Position numbers and translations under genes: made by a program. The notes under the pieces are model-generated. The model searched no databases, was not told where the DNA came from, and saw only the letters and a program-made list of their open reading frames with translations. From the NCBI GenBank assembly GCA_963929865.1, contig CAWVKK010000056.1, forward strand, positions 1 to 34,763: 34,763 bases of DNA. The letters run 5' to 3'. This DNA is from JAGZHZ01 sp963929865 (lineage in GTDB: Bacteria > Bacillota > Clostridia > Lachnospirales > Lachnospiraceae). This document shows positions 1 to 7,375 of the stretch, piece by piece; position 1 is the stretch's first letter, and the number at the start of each line of letters is the position of its first letter.

Positions 1-95
1 TCGCATGTGAATTATAGTGAATTACTCCAACTCGCAAAGGGCTGGGGTAATTTTGTATCTGACCGCATTAATATTTGGCGCTTACGAAGAAGGGG

Positions 96-132
96 AAAAA
101 GAAAGCGGGAAAGCCGACGCTTTTCCGCTCTC
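96..132 (-). terminator. Rho-independent terminator after the Spo0A-C-like gene
   Basis: On the minus strand, GAGAGCGGAAAAGC pairs with GCTTTCCCGCTTTC around a GTCG loop, with one mismatch and one G-U pair, and is followed by CTTTTTCC. It begins 24 bases past the stop of the gene at 156-500. The plus strand also has a T-rich run after the hairpin, so it may work both ways. Bases 1-95 show no gene I can support. Confidence 0.7.
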
Positions 133-155
133 TGTCTTTTTTATTTCCCATTTTA

Positions 156-500
156 TTATACGCTGAAATATTCCGCAAAAATTCCGATTACCTCGCGCGG
201 ATACGGAAGCTTATTGTCCCAGAATGAAACGCCGGACATTTCCTGAAGCAGGACTCTTCCGTCGTTTCTCATCATGACGTCGCGCACCGTGCGGATATCT
301 TTTTCTACATTAGAAAGGCTGGTATGGTACATTTCAGAGACAGGAAGATAAATCTTTTTTCGGACTGACTGAAGCTTTTCCGGCTCTTCGATCGCAAGCT
401 CCACTGCTGAGACAAAGTAATAGTATCCCCGGTAATGCTTAAAGACTCCGACTGTGCGCAGCGCAACCTGAATCGATGAAAACTTATTCGTTTTTTTCAT
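156..500 (-). CDS. Stand-alone Spo0A C-terminal-type DNA-binding protein
   Basis: A 114-residue protein that resembles only the DNA-binding effector domain of the sporulation master regulator Spo0A, with no receiver domain. Seen: VGVFKHYRGYYYFVSAVELA matches the Spo0A pattern of a Gly, a His and Lys/Arg-Gly-Tyr-x-Tyr followed by an Ala-Ile/Val helix. The segment TSLSNVEKDIRTV matches the Spo0A recognition helix region (T-x-S-x-VE-x-x-IR). The C-terminal KLPYPREVIGIFAEYF matches the final KP-x-N-x-EFIA helix. The start is set by AAAGGAG eight bases before ATG. Inferred role: a transcription factor that may bind 0A-box-like sites, or form heterodimers, without phosphorylation control. It is a single-gene unit with its own terminator, and its target is unknown. 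Not Spo0A itself, which is about 260 residues. Confidence 0.75.
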   Translation of the reverse strand: MKKTNKFSSIQVALRTVGVFKHYRGYYYFVSAVELAIEEPEKLQSVRKKIYLPVSEMYHTSLSNVEKDIRTVRDVMMRNDGRVLLQEMSGVSFWDNKLPYPREVIGIFAEYFSV

Positions 501-644
501 AGAATTTTCTCCTTTGTATTAGTTTGTATAATCAAGTTAGAGGAAAATAGAAAAATATTCTATATTATAGATAAAAAAAGACTTTTTTAGCCATAACATT
601 CAGCCGTACTGTTTCTGCGAAATTCCTCTCTTATCATATCAAAC

Positions 645-665
645 AAAAAGGAGAATCTCCCTCTT
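645..665 (-). terminator. Possible weak terminator of the VWA/XpaC/SBP operon
   Basis: On the minus strand a short stem AGGGAG-ATT-CTCCTT runs into TTTTTG, 18 bases after the stop of the SBP-like gene. The stem is only about six pairs including one G-U, so the call is tentative. Confidence 0.4.
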
Positions 666-682
666 ATTCTGCTTTTTCTGCT

Positions 683-1744
683 CTACTGCAGCCCCTCCAT
701 CAGTCTGCTCATCACCTGGTATGCCGGTACCCGCGTCACCTGTGTGACGGTATCTGCAATTCCTCTCACTTCCTCCTCTGCCGTCTCCTGCCCGTTTCCT
801 GTTCGAAAGCCGTGCTTTTCCCACGCAAGTCTCTGCACATCCTCGTCGAGCAGCCCCTCAAGGAGCCTCTGACCGCCTTCGTCGAGTGCGATCAGGACGT
901 GGCTTGTCCACACGGTTGGCACTGGATACAGGACGACGACGTCGTCTTTGATCGTCTCGTATTCCTCCGGGTGCATCCTGGCGTATTCAATGATCTGGCT
1001 CTCATAGCCTGCCGCCACCGGCGTAGCTCCCATTCCCATCCGGAGGAACTGCGCGAACAGATCCGACGAGGAGGATTCCATATATCCCAGCCTTCTAAAA
1101 ATTTTCTGCAGCGGTTCGAGGACATCGTCCACCTTCTCGGCTGTGAGAGTCTCTCCGCCGTTGAGCACGTTTGCGAACAGCGCCGCAGTCATGTTCCCGG
1201 AATTTGACTTTACCGGGTCTGTCGTGTCGACCGCGACGGTCCCGTACAGCTCAGGCACGCCGATGTCCTCCCATGCGGTGTCCTGTAAGATCATGTCCGT
1301 CAGCTTTTCCATGTCCAGATAGCACACATCCCCGTCTCTCTCGATCATGCCCTGCCGCTCAAACGCCTCCAGCACCGTCTGGTATGTGTAAAAGACGATC
1401 GGTGTGTTGAGCACAATGTCGCTCTGCACGGGACTGCCATGGAGCTCCTCGTAATACTCGAGCGCGATGCTGCTTGATGGGAACAGATAATCTCTCCCGT
1501 CCAGGTCTGCTGTCATCATGTCGAGAGACCCGGCTTTTGCGTACGATATGTCAAGTCCGTATCGGTCCGCCAGGATGTCCAGCACCTCCTCATCCTCCAG
1601 AAACCCTGTCTTTTCTCCCCCGATATATCCTCTCACCTGCACGGTCTCTTCCTTCCCGCCTTTTTGCCCTGTCAAGGCGCAGACGGCTCCAATCGCTGCC
1701 ATCACGCACAGCAGAATCAGAAACCCTGTTATCTTTTTCTTCAT
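683..1744 (-). CDS. Extracellular solute-binding-protein-like protein, membrane anchored
   Basis: A 353-residue exported protein. Residues 5-25 are a hydrophobic signal or anchor. There is a Cys at 22, but Val just before it makes a lipobox unlikely. The rest reads like a two-lobed periplasmic-binding fold: DYLFPSSSIALEYY (about 85-98), a TDPVKSNSGN ligand-loop-like motif (175-184), and VVLYPVPTVWTSHVLIALD late in the protein. The same landmarks occur in the same order in the N-terminal half of the lipoprotein at 2400-4019 (WPASSI, TSATQSNSG, VVYPYDGLSIADSPLGYLD), so the two are probably paralogues. It is the last gene of a three-gene operon and starts at the base after the XpaC-like stop. 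No transporter permease or ATPase sits beside it, so uptake is not the obvious role. Ligand unknown. Confidence 0.7.
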   Translation of the reverse strand: MKKKITGFLILLCVMAAIGAVCALTGQKGGKEETVQVRGYIGGEKTGFLEDEEVLDILADRYGLDISYAKAGSLDMMTADLDGRDYLFPSSSIALEYYEELHGSPVQSDIVLNTPIVFYTYQTVLEAFERQGMIERDGDVCYLDMEKLTDMILQDTAWEDIGVPELYGTVAVDTTDPVKSNSGNMTAALFANVLNGGETLTAEKVDDVLEPLQKIFRRLGYMESSSSDLFAQFLRMGMGATPVAAGYESQIIEYARMHPEEYETIKDDVVVLYPVPTVWTSHVLIALDEGGQRLLEGLLDEDVQRLAWEKHGFRTGNGQETAEEEVRGIADTVTQVTRVPAYQVMSRLMEGLQ

Positions 1745-2398
1745 CTACTCACCTTCCTGTTTTCTCTCCATCGGATCGATATAGCCTTCTGTGCGGAGCA
1801 TCTGTTTTAGCACCGTCAGGTCTGTCTCCATATCTATCAGCTTGTTCTGCATCAGTCTTTCCAGCTGTACGGCAAACGCCTGTCTTAAGGTCTGCACCGC
1901 CTCTTTTGTTTTCCGCGCAAGCGCCTGGGTCTCCTTTGTCTGCAGACCGCTCCCCTGAAGCTCTACGTAGCGCTCCAGGATATTGGACGCCGTCTCCTGG
2001 TAGTAATCGATATATCTTCTCGCGGACGGTATCTTGTCCGGATTTTCCCTGAGATACTGCAAAATGCTGTTTGCCGTTCCCGCCAGCTTCAGCGCGTCCC
2101 CGCGAAGCTGCGCATCGTGAATCTGCTCTGCCGCTTTTTTGAGTCTCCTGTAATCCGCCCCTGCCTCCTCAAGCCGTTCCAGAGGCGTCTCCCCCTCGCC
2201 GTTTTGTTCTGTCTGCGCTCTGCCGTCGTCGCCGGAGGGTCTCAGCACAAGAACGAATCCGGCGTACGATGCGGCGGCAAGACCCATACACAAAAACACA
2301 TTCCACCGCAGCCCGATCAGCAGGACAAGAAAGACGCCGAGCGCCAGCAGCACTGAGACGGCGATTCCGCCCTCTTCCTTTCTGTTGTTTCTTTTCAT
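1745..2398 (-). CDS. XpaC-like membrane protein (BCIP-hydrolysis family)
   Basis: A 217-residue protein with two adjoining hydrophobic segments (about residues 12-29 and 31-51) followed by a long charged, helix-rich soluble part. The C-terminal pattern resembles the XpaC / 5-bromo-4-chloroindolyl-phosphate-hydrolysis family: LKLAGTANSILQYLRENPDK, a Tyr-rich YIDYYQETASNILERYVEL, then LMQNKLIDMETDLTVLKQML. In many Firmicutes this family lies beside TelA toxic-anion-resistance proteins; no TelA is present here. It lies between the VWA-SBP lipoprotein (one-base gap) and the SBP-like protein (no gap), so the three are translated together and probably form one membrane complex. The biochemical role of XpaC is not established, and the family name comes from a plate phenotype. 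The start follows AAAGGA inside the preceding gene. Confidence 0.7.
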   Translation of the reverse strand: MKRNNRKEEGGIAVSVLLALGVFLVLLIGLRWNVFLCMGLAAASYAGFVLVLRPSGDDGRAQTEQNGEGETPLERLEEAGADYRRLKKAAEQIHDAQLRGDALKLAGTANSILQYLRENPDKIPSARRYIDYYQETASNILERYVELQGSGLQTKETQALARKTKEAVQTLRQAFAVQLERLMQNKLIDMETDLTVLKQMLRTEGYIDPMERKQEGE

Positions 2399-2399
2399 C

Positions 2400-4019
2400 T
2401 TAATTGTATCCTTTCACGCTCCGAAACGCCGCCGCCAGATCCTCTGTCCCGTCGAAGACGCGCCCTTTGCTCAGCTTCGCCAGCTCCTCAAGCTGTGTGG
2501 AGTCGGCGCTGCCGAATGTGATCGAAAAGATCGGGATATCCACGCCTGCTTCCTCCCACATCTGCGCAAAGCTCTCATAGCGGTCGATCGATTTTCCGTC
2601 CGTCATCAGAATCACAGCCGGCGTATATGCCTCCAGATCATACTTCTCCGCAATCGAGAGTGCCGCCGTGACGGCGCTGTAAATGTCTGTGCCGCCTCCG
2701 GTCTGAAATGCTTCCACCTGCTCGTACAGCTCCTCCAAAGCCTCGTCGGAATCATCCTCTGCTTTTGCCGTCTCTATAATCTGATCGTCAAAGAAAATGA
2801 TTTCATTGACCTCCCCCTCGCTTGCCTGAAGGAAATTTTCCCTTGCGTTTTCCTGGATCAGGATCTGCGCCATCGCCTCTTTGAGCTGCTCCTCACCCGT
2901 CCCGCTCATGCTGCCGGAAAAGTCAAGGCAGTACAGATTGAGCGAAGGCTTTTTCAAGCTGCCCTGGTACAGGTTGAGCGCCTCCCGCAGAACCGGGGCG
3001 TCCGGCATCCGGATCGGAGAGAGGATTTTCTCTGTGTCAATACCCCACTCGCTCTTAAAGATGCCCTGGTTTTCCTCCGAGACGCCGTTGATGCGGATTC
3101 TCCGCCCTGTCTGTTCGATCTGGCTCTGCACCGTCTCCGAAAGCAGGTATTCCTGGACGGCAAGGAAGGCTTCCTCTTTTTCTTCATCGCCATGGTCCAG
3201 ATATCCCAGAGGCGAGTCCGCGATCGACAGCCCGTCGTACGGATACACGACATACAGCGGCTCCTCTCCCCGCGCTTCCAATTCAAAATTTGCGTCGATC
3301 ACCAGACATTCATAGTTGACCATCGCGTCGTAGCCGCCCTCCAAAAACAAATCTTTCAGCCAGTCTGAGCTTCCGGAGCTTCTCTCGACTCCGCCGAGCA
3401 GTTCTCTGATTTCTTTTCTCAGCTGTTCTCCCTGCAGATCCTGCGCGGTCATTCCCTCCTGCTTGCCAAGAAGCGCGTAGAGAAAGCCGATATAAGCGCT
3501 CGCCCCGGAGTTTGACTGGGTGGCGCTTGTCATGCAGAATGTCATCCTTTCCTCCTTGATCGCCTCCAGAATGTCCTTGACAGACACCTCCTTGCCAGTC
3601 ATTCCCAGCTCCTGCGCCAGGCTTTTGCGGATTCCAAATACGACCGGCGTCACGCAGATGGAAGCGCTGTGCTTAACCAGATGATTCGCATCGCCCATCG
3701 AGATCCAGATGCTGCTCGCAGGCCAGACAGCGTCATACTCTGCCGCGCCGTCTTCGAGTTCCCGCATGATGTCCACCGATCCTCTGTATTCCATCTCAAT
3801 CTCGACATTTGTCTCCCTGCTGCACTGCTCCAGGATTTCCTCCAGCTCCTGGTTTTCTGACCCGGATAAAATGCGGAGCGTCTGTCCGTCTCCCTGTGCG
3901 CCTGTCCAGGTCTGGGCGTTGTCTGCCTCCTCCTGTTTTTCCTGCTCCTGCCTTGCGCATCCCGCCGCAAACAGAAAAATTGCCAGAATGCAGAGCCATC
4001 TTCTTTTTATATTTTTCAT
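2400..4019 (-). CDS. Lipoprotein fusing a solute-binding fold to a VWA domain
   Basis: A 539-residue predicted lipoprotein: signal peptide 1-20 with lipobox AAGC (Cys21). Residues about 47-310 look like a solute-binding fold (TLRILSGSENQELEEI at the start, WPASSI at 99-104, SNSG at 169-172, VVYPYDG at about 257-263). Residues about 357-539 are a von Willebrand factor A domain with an intact metal-ion-dependent adhesion site: D366-x-S368-x-S370 in LDFSGSMSG, T444 in GGGTD, and D474 in LMTDG. VWA domains with this site normally bind a partner acidic residue through Mg2+ or Mn2+. It is the first gene of an operon with an XpaC-like protein and a paralogous SBP-like protein. Start: MKNIKRRW with GAAGG six bases upstream. 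It probably acts on the outer face of the membrane; ligand and partner are unknown. Confidence 0.8.
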   Translation of the reverse strand: MKNIKRRWLCILAIFLFAAGCARQEQEKQEEADNAQTWTGAQGDGQTLRILSGSENQELEEILEQCSRETNVEIEMEYRGSVDIMRELEDGAAEYDAVWPASSIWISMGDANHLVKHSASICVTPVVFGIRKSLAQELGMTGKEVSVKDILEAIKEERMTFCMTSATQSNSGASAYIGFLYALLGKQEGMTAQDLQGEQLRKEIRELLGGVERSSGSSDWLKDLFLEGGYDAMVNYECLVIDANFELEARGEEPLYVVYPYDGLSIADSPLGYLDHGDEEKEEAFLAVQEYLLSETVQSQIEQTGRRIRINGVSEENQGIFKSEWGIDTEKILSPIRMPDAPVLREALNLYQGSLKKPSLNLYCLDFSGSMSGTGEEQLKEAMAQILIQENARENFLQASEGEVNEIIFFDDQIIETAKAEDDSDEALEELYEQVEAFQTGGGTDIYSAVTAALSIAEKYDLEAYTPAVILMTDGKSIDRYESFAQMWEEAGVDIPIFSITFGSADSTQLEELAKLSKGRVFDGTEDLAAAFRSVKGYN

Positions 4020-4056
4020 TCCGCGCCTTCTCTCCTTTTCTCATCAAAATTCTTTC

Positions 4057-4086
4057 TTATTAGTTACTCTACCTGTTCTTTGTAAA
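4057..4086 (-). promoter_or_regulatory. Candidate promoter of the VWA/XpaC/SBP operon
   Basis: Minus strand TTTACA (4081-4086) and TAATAA (4057-4062) with an 18-base spacer, about 40 bases before the VWA lipoprotein start. It lies just beyond the terminator of the upstream helicase gene, so the operon needs a promoter here. Match to consensus is moderate. Confidence 0.4.
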
Positions 4087-4154
4087 ATCTGCGTATGTTT
4101 TCTGTTAAATTTCCGGCAGTGCGCAAAAAATTTTTCTGTGCGCCGTCCCTGCGC

Positions 4155-4185
4155 AAAAAAAGAAGCCGCAGATCACTGCAGCTTC
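4155..4185 (-). terminator. Terminator overlapping the stop codon of the HelD-GH31N gene
   Basis: Minus strand GAAGCTGCAG-TGAT-CTGCGGCTTC, a ten-pair stem with one G-U pair, followed by seven T. The TGA stop codon of the fusion gene (4173-4175) is inside the four-base loop, so the reading frame and the transcript end together. Confidence 0.85.
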
Positions 4186-7178
4186 CCGTACAATTCCAGT
4201 ATTCTTTTTTCCTCTCTCCCATAGAGAAAGTAGTAGTCGATCTGTCCCGTCCCGTCTGTGTACACGTATGTTCCGTACATCGGGATATCGCAGCACATCA
4301 CAGTCTGAGGGGCTGCGACTGCGATCCCGTATCCGTATGACGAGATCAAAAGCGGCATCCGCAGCTTTCTGCCCCCGAAGCTGATGTATCTTGCCTTCTG
4401 ATTCATCCGCTCGAAGTCGCCGGGCAGATTCCCCTTTGCCCAGAGCTTTTCCTCTTTTTTCCAGTCAAAGTGCGTCCAGGTCCTGGGCGTTTCCTCTTCC
4501 TGCGTCTGTCTGGGAAGGTTTGCCTTCTCGGCGAGCAGCCGTCTTTCTTCCTTATTAAAGAACATCACCGCCCCTGTTTTTTTGTCGACCCGGACCGTGA
4601 GATTCCCTGCGGCGATCTCCACCAGATCCCTTCCCTGCCTTGCCGTCCACAAAACGGGGCGCTCCGGCTCGTAATTCCAATAGCCGGGATCAAATTTTGG
4701 TGCCTGCCCTTTTCGAAACTGCACCCGGATGATCTCCGCCCCCACAGGCGTCAGCCGCACCGTCCCGCACGGGCTGATCACATCGAGATACCGCTTTGTC
4801 TTTCTGAGACTTTGCACGGAAAAGTCCACATTTCCAGGCGGAATCGGGCGCAGCGCGCTGTGGTCCGGGCAGTCCCGGAATCGGTGCGGCGAGGGATTGA
4901 CAGCGGTGGAGGCGGGATCATCTCTTGTGATTTTTTGTCTCGCCGCTTTGCAGGATCCGCCCTCTCTCTCTCCCGCCTCTGCCGTCCTGTGCACTCCGGC
5001 TTCCTCTTTTTGTCTGCGCACGCTGCTGCTTTTGGGACCTGTCTCTTGCAGGAAAGGCATCTTTTTTTCTCTGGAGACCTTTTTGCCGATCAGATCGGTC
5101 AGATCTCCCTGGTGGACGACGCTCAGCTCATGCAGCGCGCGGGTCGCCGCGACGTACAAAAGTTTTACATATGCGTCCTCCTGCGGATACTGTTCCTTTG
5201 AAGGGTTATACAGCAGTACCGCGTCAAATTCCAATCCTTTTGTGTACTCCACCGGGAGTACCATCACCCCAGCGCCAAATTCCGCAAACTCCGCAAAGCC
5301 ATCTGAGAGTTCAATCTCTCCTTTCAGACGGCTGCTCACCTCGTCCGCCTCTTTTTCATCCCGGCAGATGACCGCGATCGTCTCATAGCCTTCCCTCTGC
5401 CAGTCTTTGATTATCCTGACCGTCTTTTCAGCCATCTCCTCCTGGTCCGCGCACGCCGTCACCTGCACGTCTCTTCCGTGCCGGATGATGGGCTGCGCCG
5501 GATAGACGGCAAAGCTGCCGTGGCGCAGAATTTCCGCCGCAAACTCAGAGATCTCGATCGTATTGCGGTAGCTTTTCTGAAGCAGTCCAAAGCCGTCGAA
5601 AGGACCTGTCAGGATCAGAGCCTTCAGCTCCTCCCAGTCGTTTAAGCCGTGTCCAAAGTGGATATTCTGCGAGACGTCCCCCATGATCGTGTACGTGCAG
5701 CCGCGCAGGCAGTATGCCAGGCAGGCGTACGCCATCATCCCGAAGTCCTGCGCCTCGTCGATGATGACATGGCTCGCCTCCCGGATGCCGTCCGTCTCCT
5801 TGATCCGCTTGTACAGGTAGGCGAGCGCCGCCAGATCGTACAGATCAAACTCTTCTTTTTCCTCCTCCGGTTTCCCTTTTTCTGCCTGCGCCCGCAAAAA
5901 GTCGCGGTATAGCTCAAAGACAGAACCGTTCCAGACTTTTTTTCCAAAGTGCTGCCCAAAGACGCGCTTCCACTCTTTTTTCTCCTCCGTCGTATAGGAA
6001 ATCTCTTTTCCCGCGCATTCATTTTCCAGCCTTGCCAGGAGCATTTCATTGAGCATCGCCGTCTTGCTCTGCATGGACATTTTTGGATTTTGCTCCAGGT
6101 ATGTCCGGATTGTCTTCTCCTCCAGAAGAACCGCCCCTGTCTTTTCCAGACAGACCGTACTCTTTGGGATCATGCTGTCTTCATATGCTTCGCAGAACTG
6201 TTCCAGATCGCAAAACCACTCAGAGCTTCCTCTAAGACAGACGGACGGGTCTGTCTGCTCGACCGGACGGATGCGGTGGATTCTCGGATTCCAGTCTTCA
6301 TAGAGAAGGCGGACAAAAAGCTGCTCCATCGTCATCTGCGATACCCCGTACACATCCAGGTCGGGCAGCACGCTTGTGATATAGTTGAGCAGAATCCGGT
6401 TGCTCCCGATAATATAAAAATCCTGCGCCCGGAATTCTTCCTCATAATTGTACAGAATGTAAGAGATGCGGTGCATCGCCACCGTCGTCTTGCCGGACCC
6501 CGCCGCGCCCTGGACGATCAGGTTCGTCTTTGGCGACTTGCGGATAATCTCGTTCTGCTCCTTTTGTATCGTCGCGATAATCTCCCCGAGCACCGCCTTC
6601 TTGTTTTTCGCCAGATATTTCGTCAGCAGCTCATCGTTTGCCACGACGTCCGAGTCAAAAAAATCTTTTAGCCGGTCGTTTGCAATCTCATACGTGCGCT
6701 TGCGCTTTAAATCGATGTCATAGACCGTCTCCCCGTTCACCGTGTACCTGCACGGTCCGACCGTATTCTCGTAGTAGACCGACGCCGCCGGAGCTCTCCA
6801 GTCGATCACGACCGGCTCTGTCCCGTCCCTTGAGATCCCGACCCGCCCTACATAGTACGATTCCTCACAGGGCTGCGCTGCGTCTTTAAAGTCAATCCGA
6901 CCGAAATACGGCTTTTTTCTCGCCTTCTCGGCGCGCATCAGATCGCGCTTTCTCTCCCGCAGCTGCGACTGGGTGTTGTGCAGAAGAGCCAGAGCCTCCT
7001 TGTCCTTTGTGCCGTAGGTCTCCATCAGATCGTACAGCTCCTCCGACAGCTTCCGGATCTGTTCCTTCGTCTTTCTTAAATTTTCCTGCGCTGTGGCGAT
7101 GATCTGCGCAAGCTGTTTTTCCTCCTCTTCTCTGCTCAGCCCCGGTATAGGACGAAAAACTCTCTCTTCTTTTCCCAT
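4173..7178 (-). CDS. HelD-like UvrD-family helicase fused to a GH31 N-terminal-type domain
   Basis: A 1,001-residue protein. Residues about 10-95 form a charged coiled coil, then a HelD-type N-domain (KPYFGRIDF, VVIDWRAPAASVYYENTVGP). Helicase landmarks are intact: Walker A GAAGSGKTT at 224, Walker B VIIDEAQDF at 471, VEYTKGLEFD, and motif VI LLYVAATRA at about 673. HelD proteins of Gram-positives bind RNA polymerase and release stalled or inactive complexes using ATP. After a Ser/Arg/Glu-rich linker (about 690-780) the frame continues into a region like the N-terminal beta-sandwich of glycoside hydrolase family 31 (NLTVRVDKKTGAVMFF, MPLLISSYGYGIAV, DYYFLYG). It stops at LELYGKLQ, where the GH31 catalytic barrel would begin. 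The start used is MGKEERVF, with AAAGGGG six bases upstream; an in-frame ATG at 7217 lacks such a site. No clear promoter was seen. Carbohydrate hydrolysis is not expected. Confidence 0.85.
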   Translation of the reverse strand: MGKEERVFRPIPGLSREEEEKQLAQIIATAQENLRKTKEQIRKLSEELYDLMETYGTKDKEALALLHNTQSQLRERKRDLMRAEKARKKPYFGRIDFKDAAQPCEESYYVGRVGISRDGTEPVVIDWRAPAASVYYENTVGPCRYTVNGETVYDIDLKRKRTYEIANDRLKDFFDSDVVANDELLTKYLAKNKKAVLGEIIATIQKEQNEIIRKSPKTNLIVQGAAGSGKTTVAMHRISYILYNYEEEFRAQDFYIIGSNRILLNYITSVLPDLDVYGVSQMTMEQLFVRLLYEDWNPRIHRIRPVEQTDPSVCLRGSSEWFCDLEQFCEAYEDSMIPKSTVCLEKTGAVLLEEKTIRTYLEQNPKMSMQSKTAMLNEMLLARLENECAGKEISYTTEEKKEWKRVFGQHFGKKVWNGSVFELYRDFLRAQAEKGKPEEEKEEFDLYDLAALAYLYKRIKETDGIREASHVIIDEAQDFGMMAYACLAYCLRGCTYTIMGDVSQNIHFGHGLNDWEELKALILTGPFDGFGLLQKSYRNTIEISEFAAEILRHGSFAVYPAQPIIRHGRDVQVTACADQEEMAEKTVRIIKDWQREGYETIAVICRDEKEADEVSSRLKGEIELSDGFAEFAEFGAGVMVLPVEYTKGLEFDAVLLYNPSKEQYPQEDAYVKLLYVAATRALHELSVVHQGDLTDLIGKKVSREKKMPFLQETGPKSSSVRRQKEEAGVHRTAEAGEREGGSCKAARQKITRDDPASTAVNPSPHRFRDCPDHSALRPIPPGNVDFSVQSLRKTKRYLDVISPCGTVRLTPVGAEIIRVQFRKGQAPKFDPGYWNYEPERPVLWTARQGRDLVEIAAGNLTVRVDKKTGAVMFFNKEERRLLAEKANLPRQTQEEETPRTWTHFDWKKEEKLWAKGNLPGDFERMNQKARYISFGGRKLRMPLLISSYGYGIAVAAPQTVMCCDIPMYGTYVYTDGTGQIDYYFLYGREEKRILELYGKLQ

Positions 7179-7304
7179 CTCATTCCCCTTTCTTTTTTCA
7201 GTGCGGTAGAGGGACAATGATTTTCCCGCCTCTCGTATGGAACCATGTATGAGTCCCGAAATACGGCTCTGCCGCTTAATCCCCCTGCGGGTATCCGGCT
7301 CCCC

Positions 7305-7338
7305 AGAAAAGAATAAGCCCGCCTTTTGGCGAGCTTAT
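7305..7338 (-). terminator. Terminator of rpsB-tsf
   Basis: Minus strand ATAAGCTCGCC-AAAA-GGCGGGCTTAT, an 11-pair stem with one G-U pair, followed by TCTTTTCT. It starts 38 bases after the tsf stop. Confidence 0.85.
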
Positions 7339-7375
7339 CCAGTATCGTTCTTTTATCCGTCTGCAAAAACCGGGA

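Noticed and set aside
7..246. 79-residue plus-strand open frame at the window start
   Set aside because: Runs through the terminator hairpin and into the antisense of the Spo0A-C-like gene; no recognisable motif.
1474..2052. 192-residue plus-strand open frame
   Set aside because: Antisense to the SBP-like and XpaC-like genes; composition is low-complexity Ser/Pro/Arg and there is no ribosome site.
2385..3368. 327-residue plus-strand open frame
   Set aside because: Antisense shadow of the VWA lipoprotein gene, whose signal peptide and metal site are clear.
7179..7217. Longer start for the HelD fusion (13 extra residues)
   Set aside because: The ATG at 7178 has AAAGGGG six bases upstream, whereas the extension contains that site and has no site of its own.
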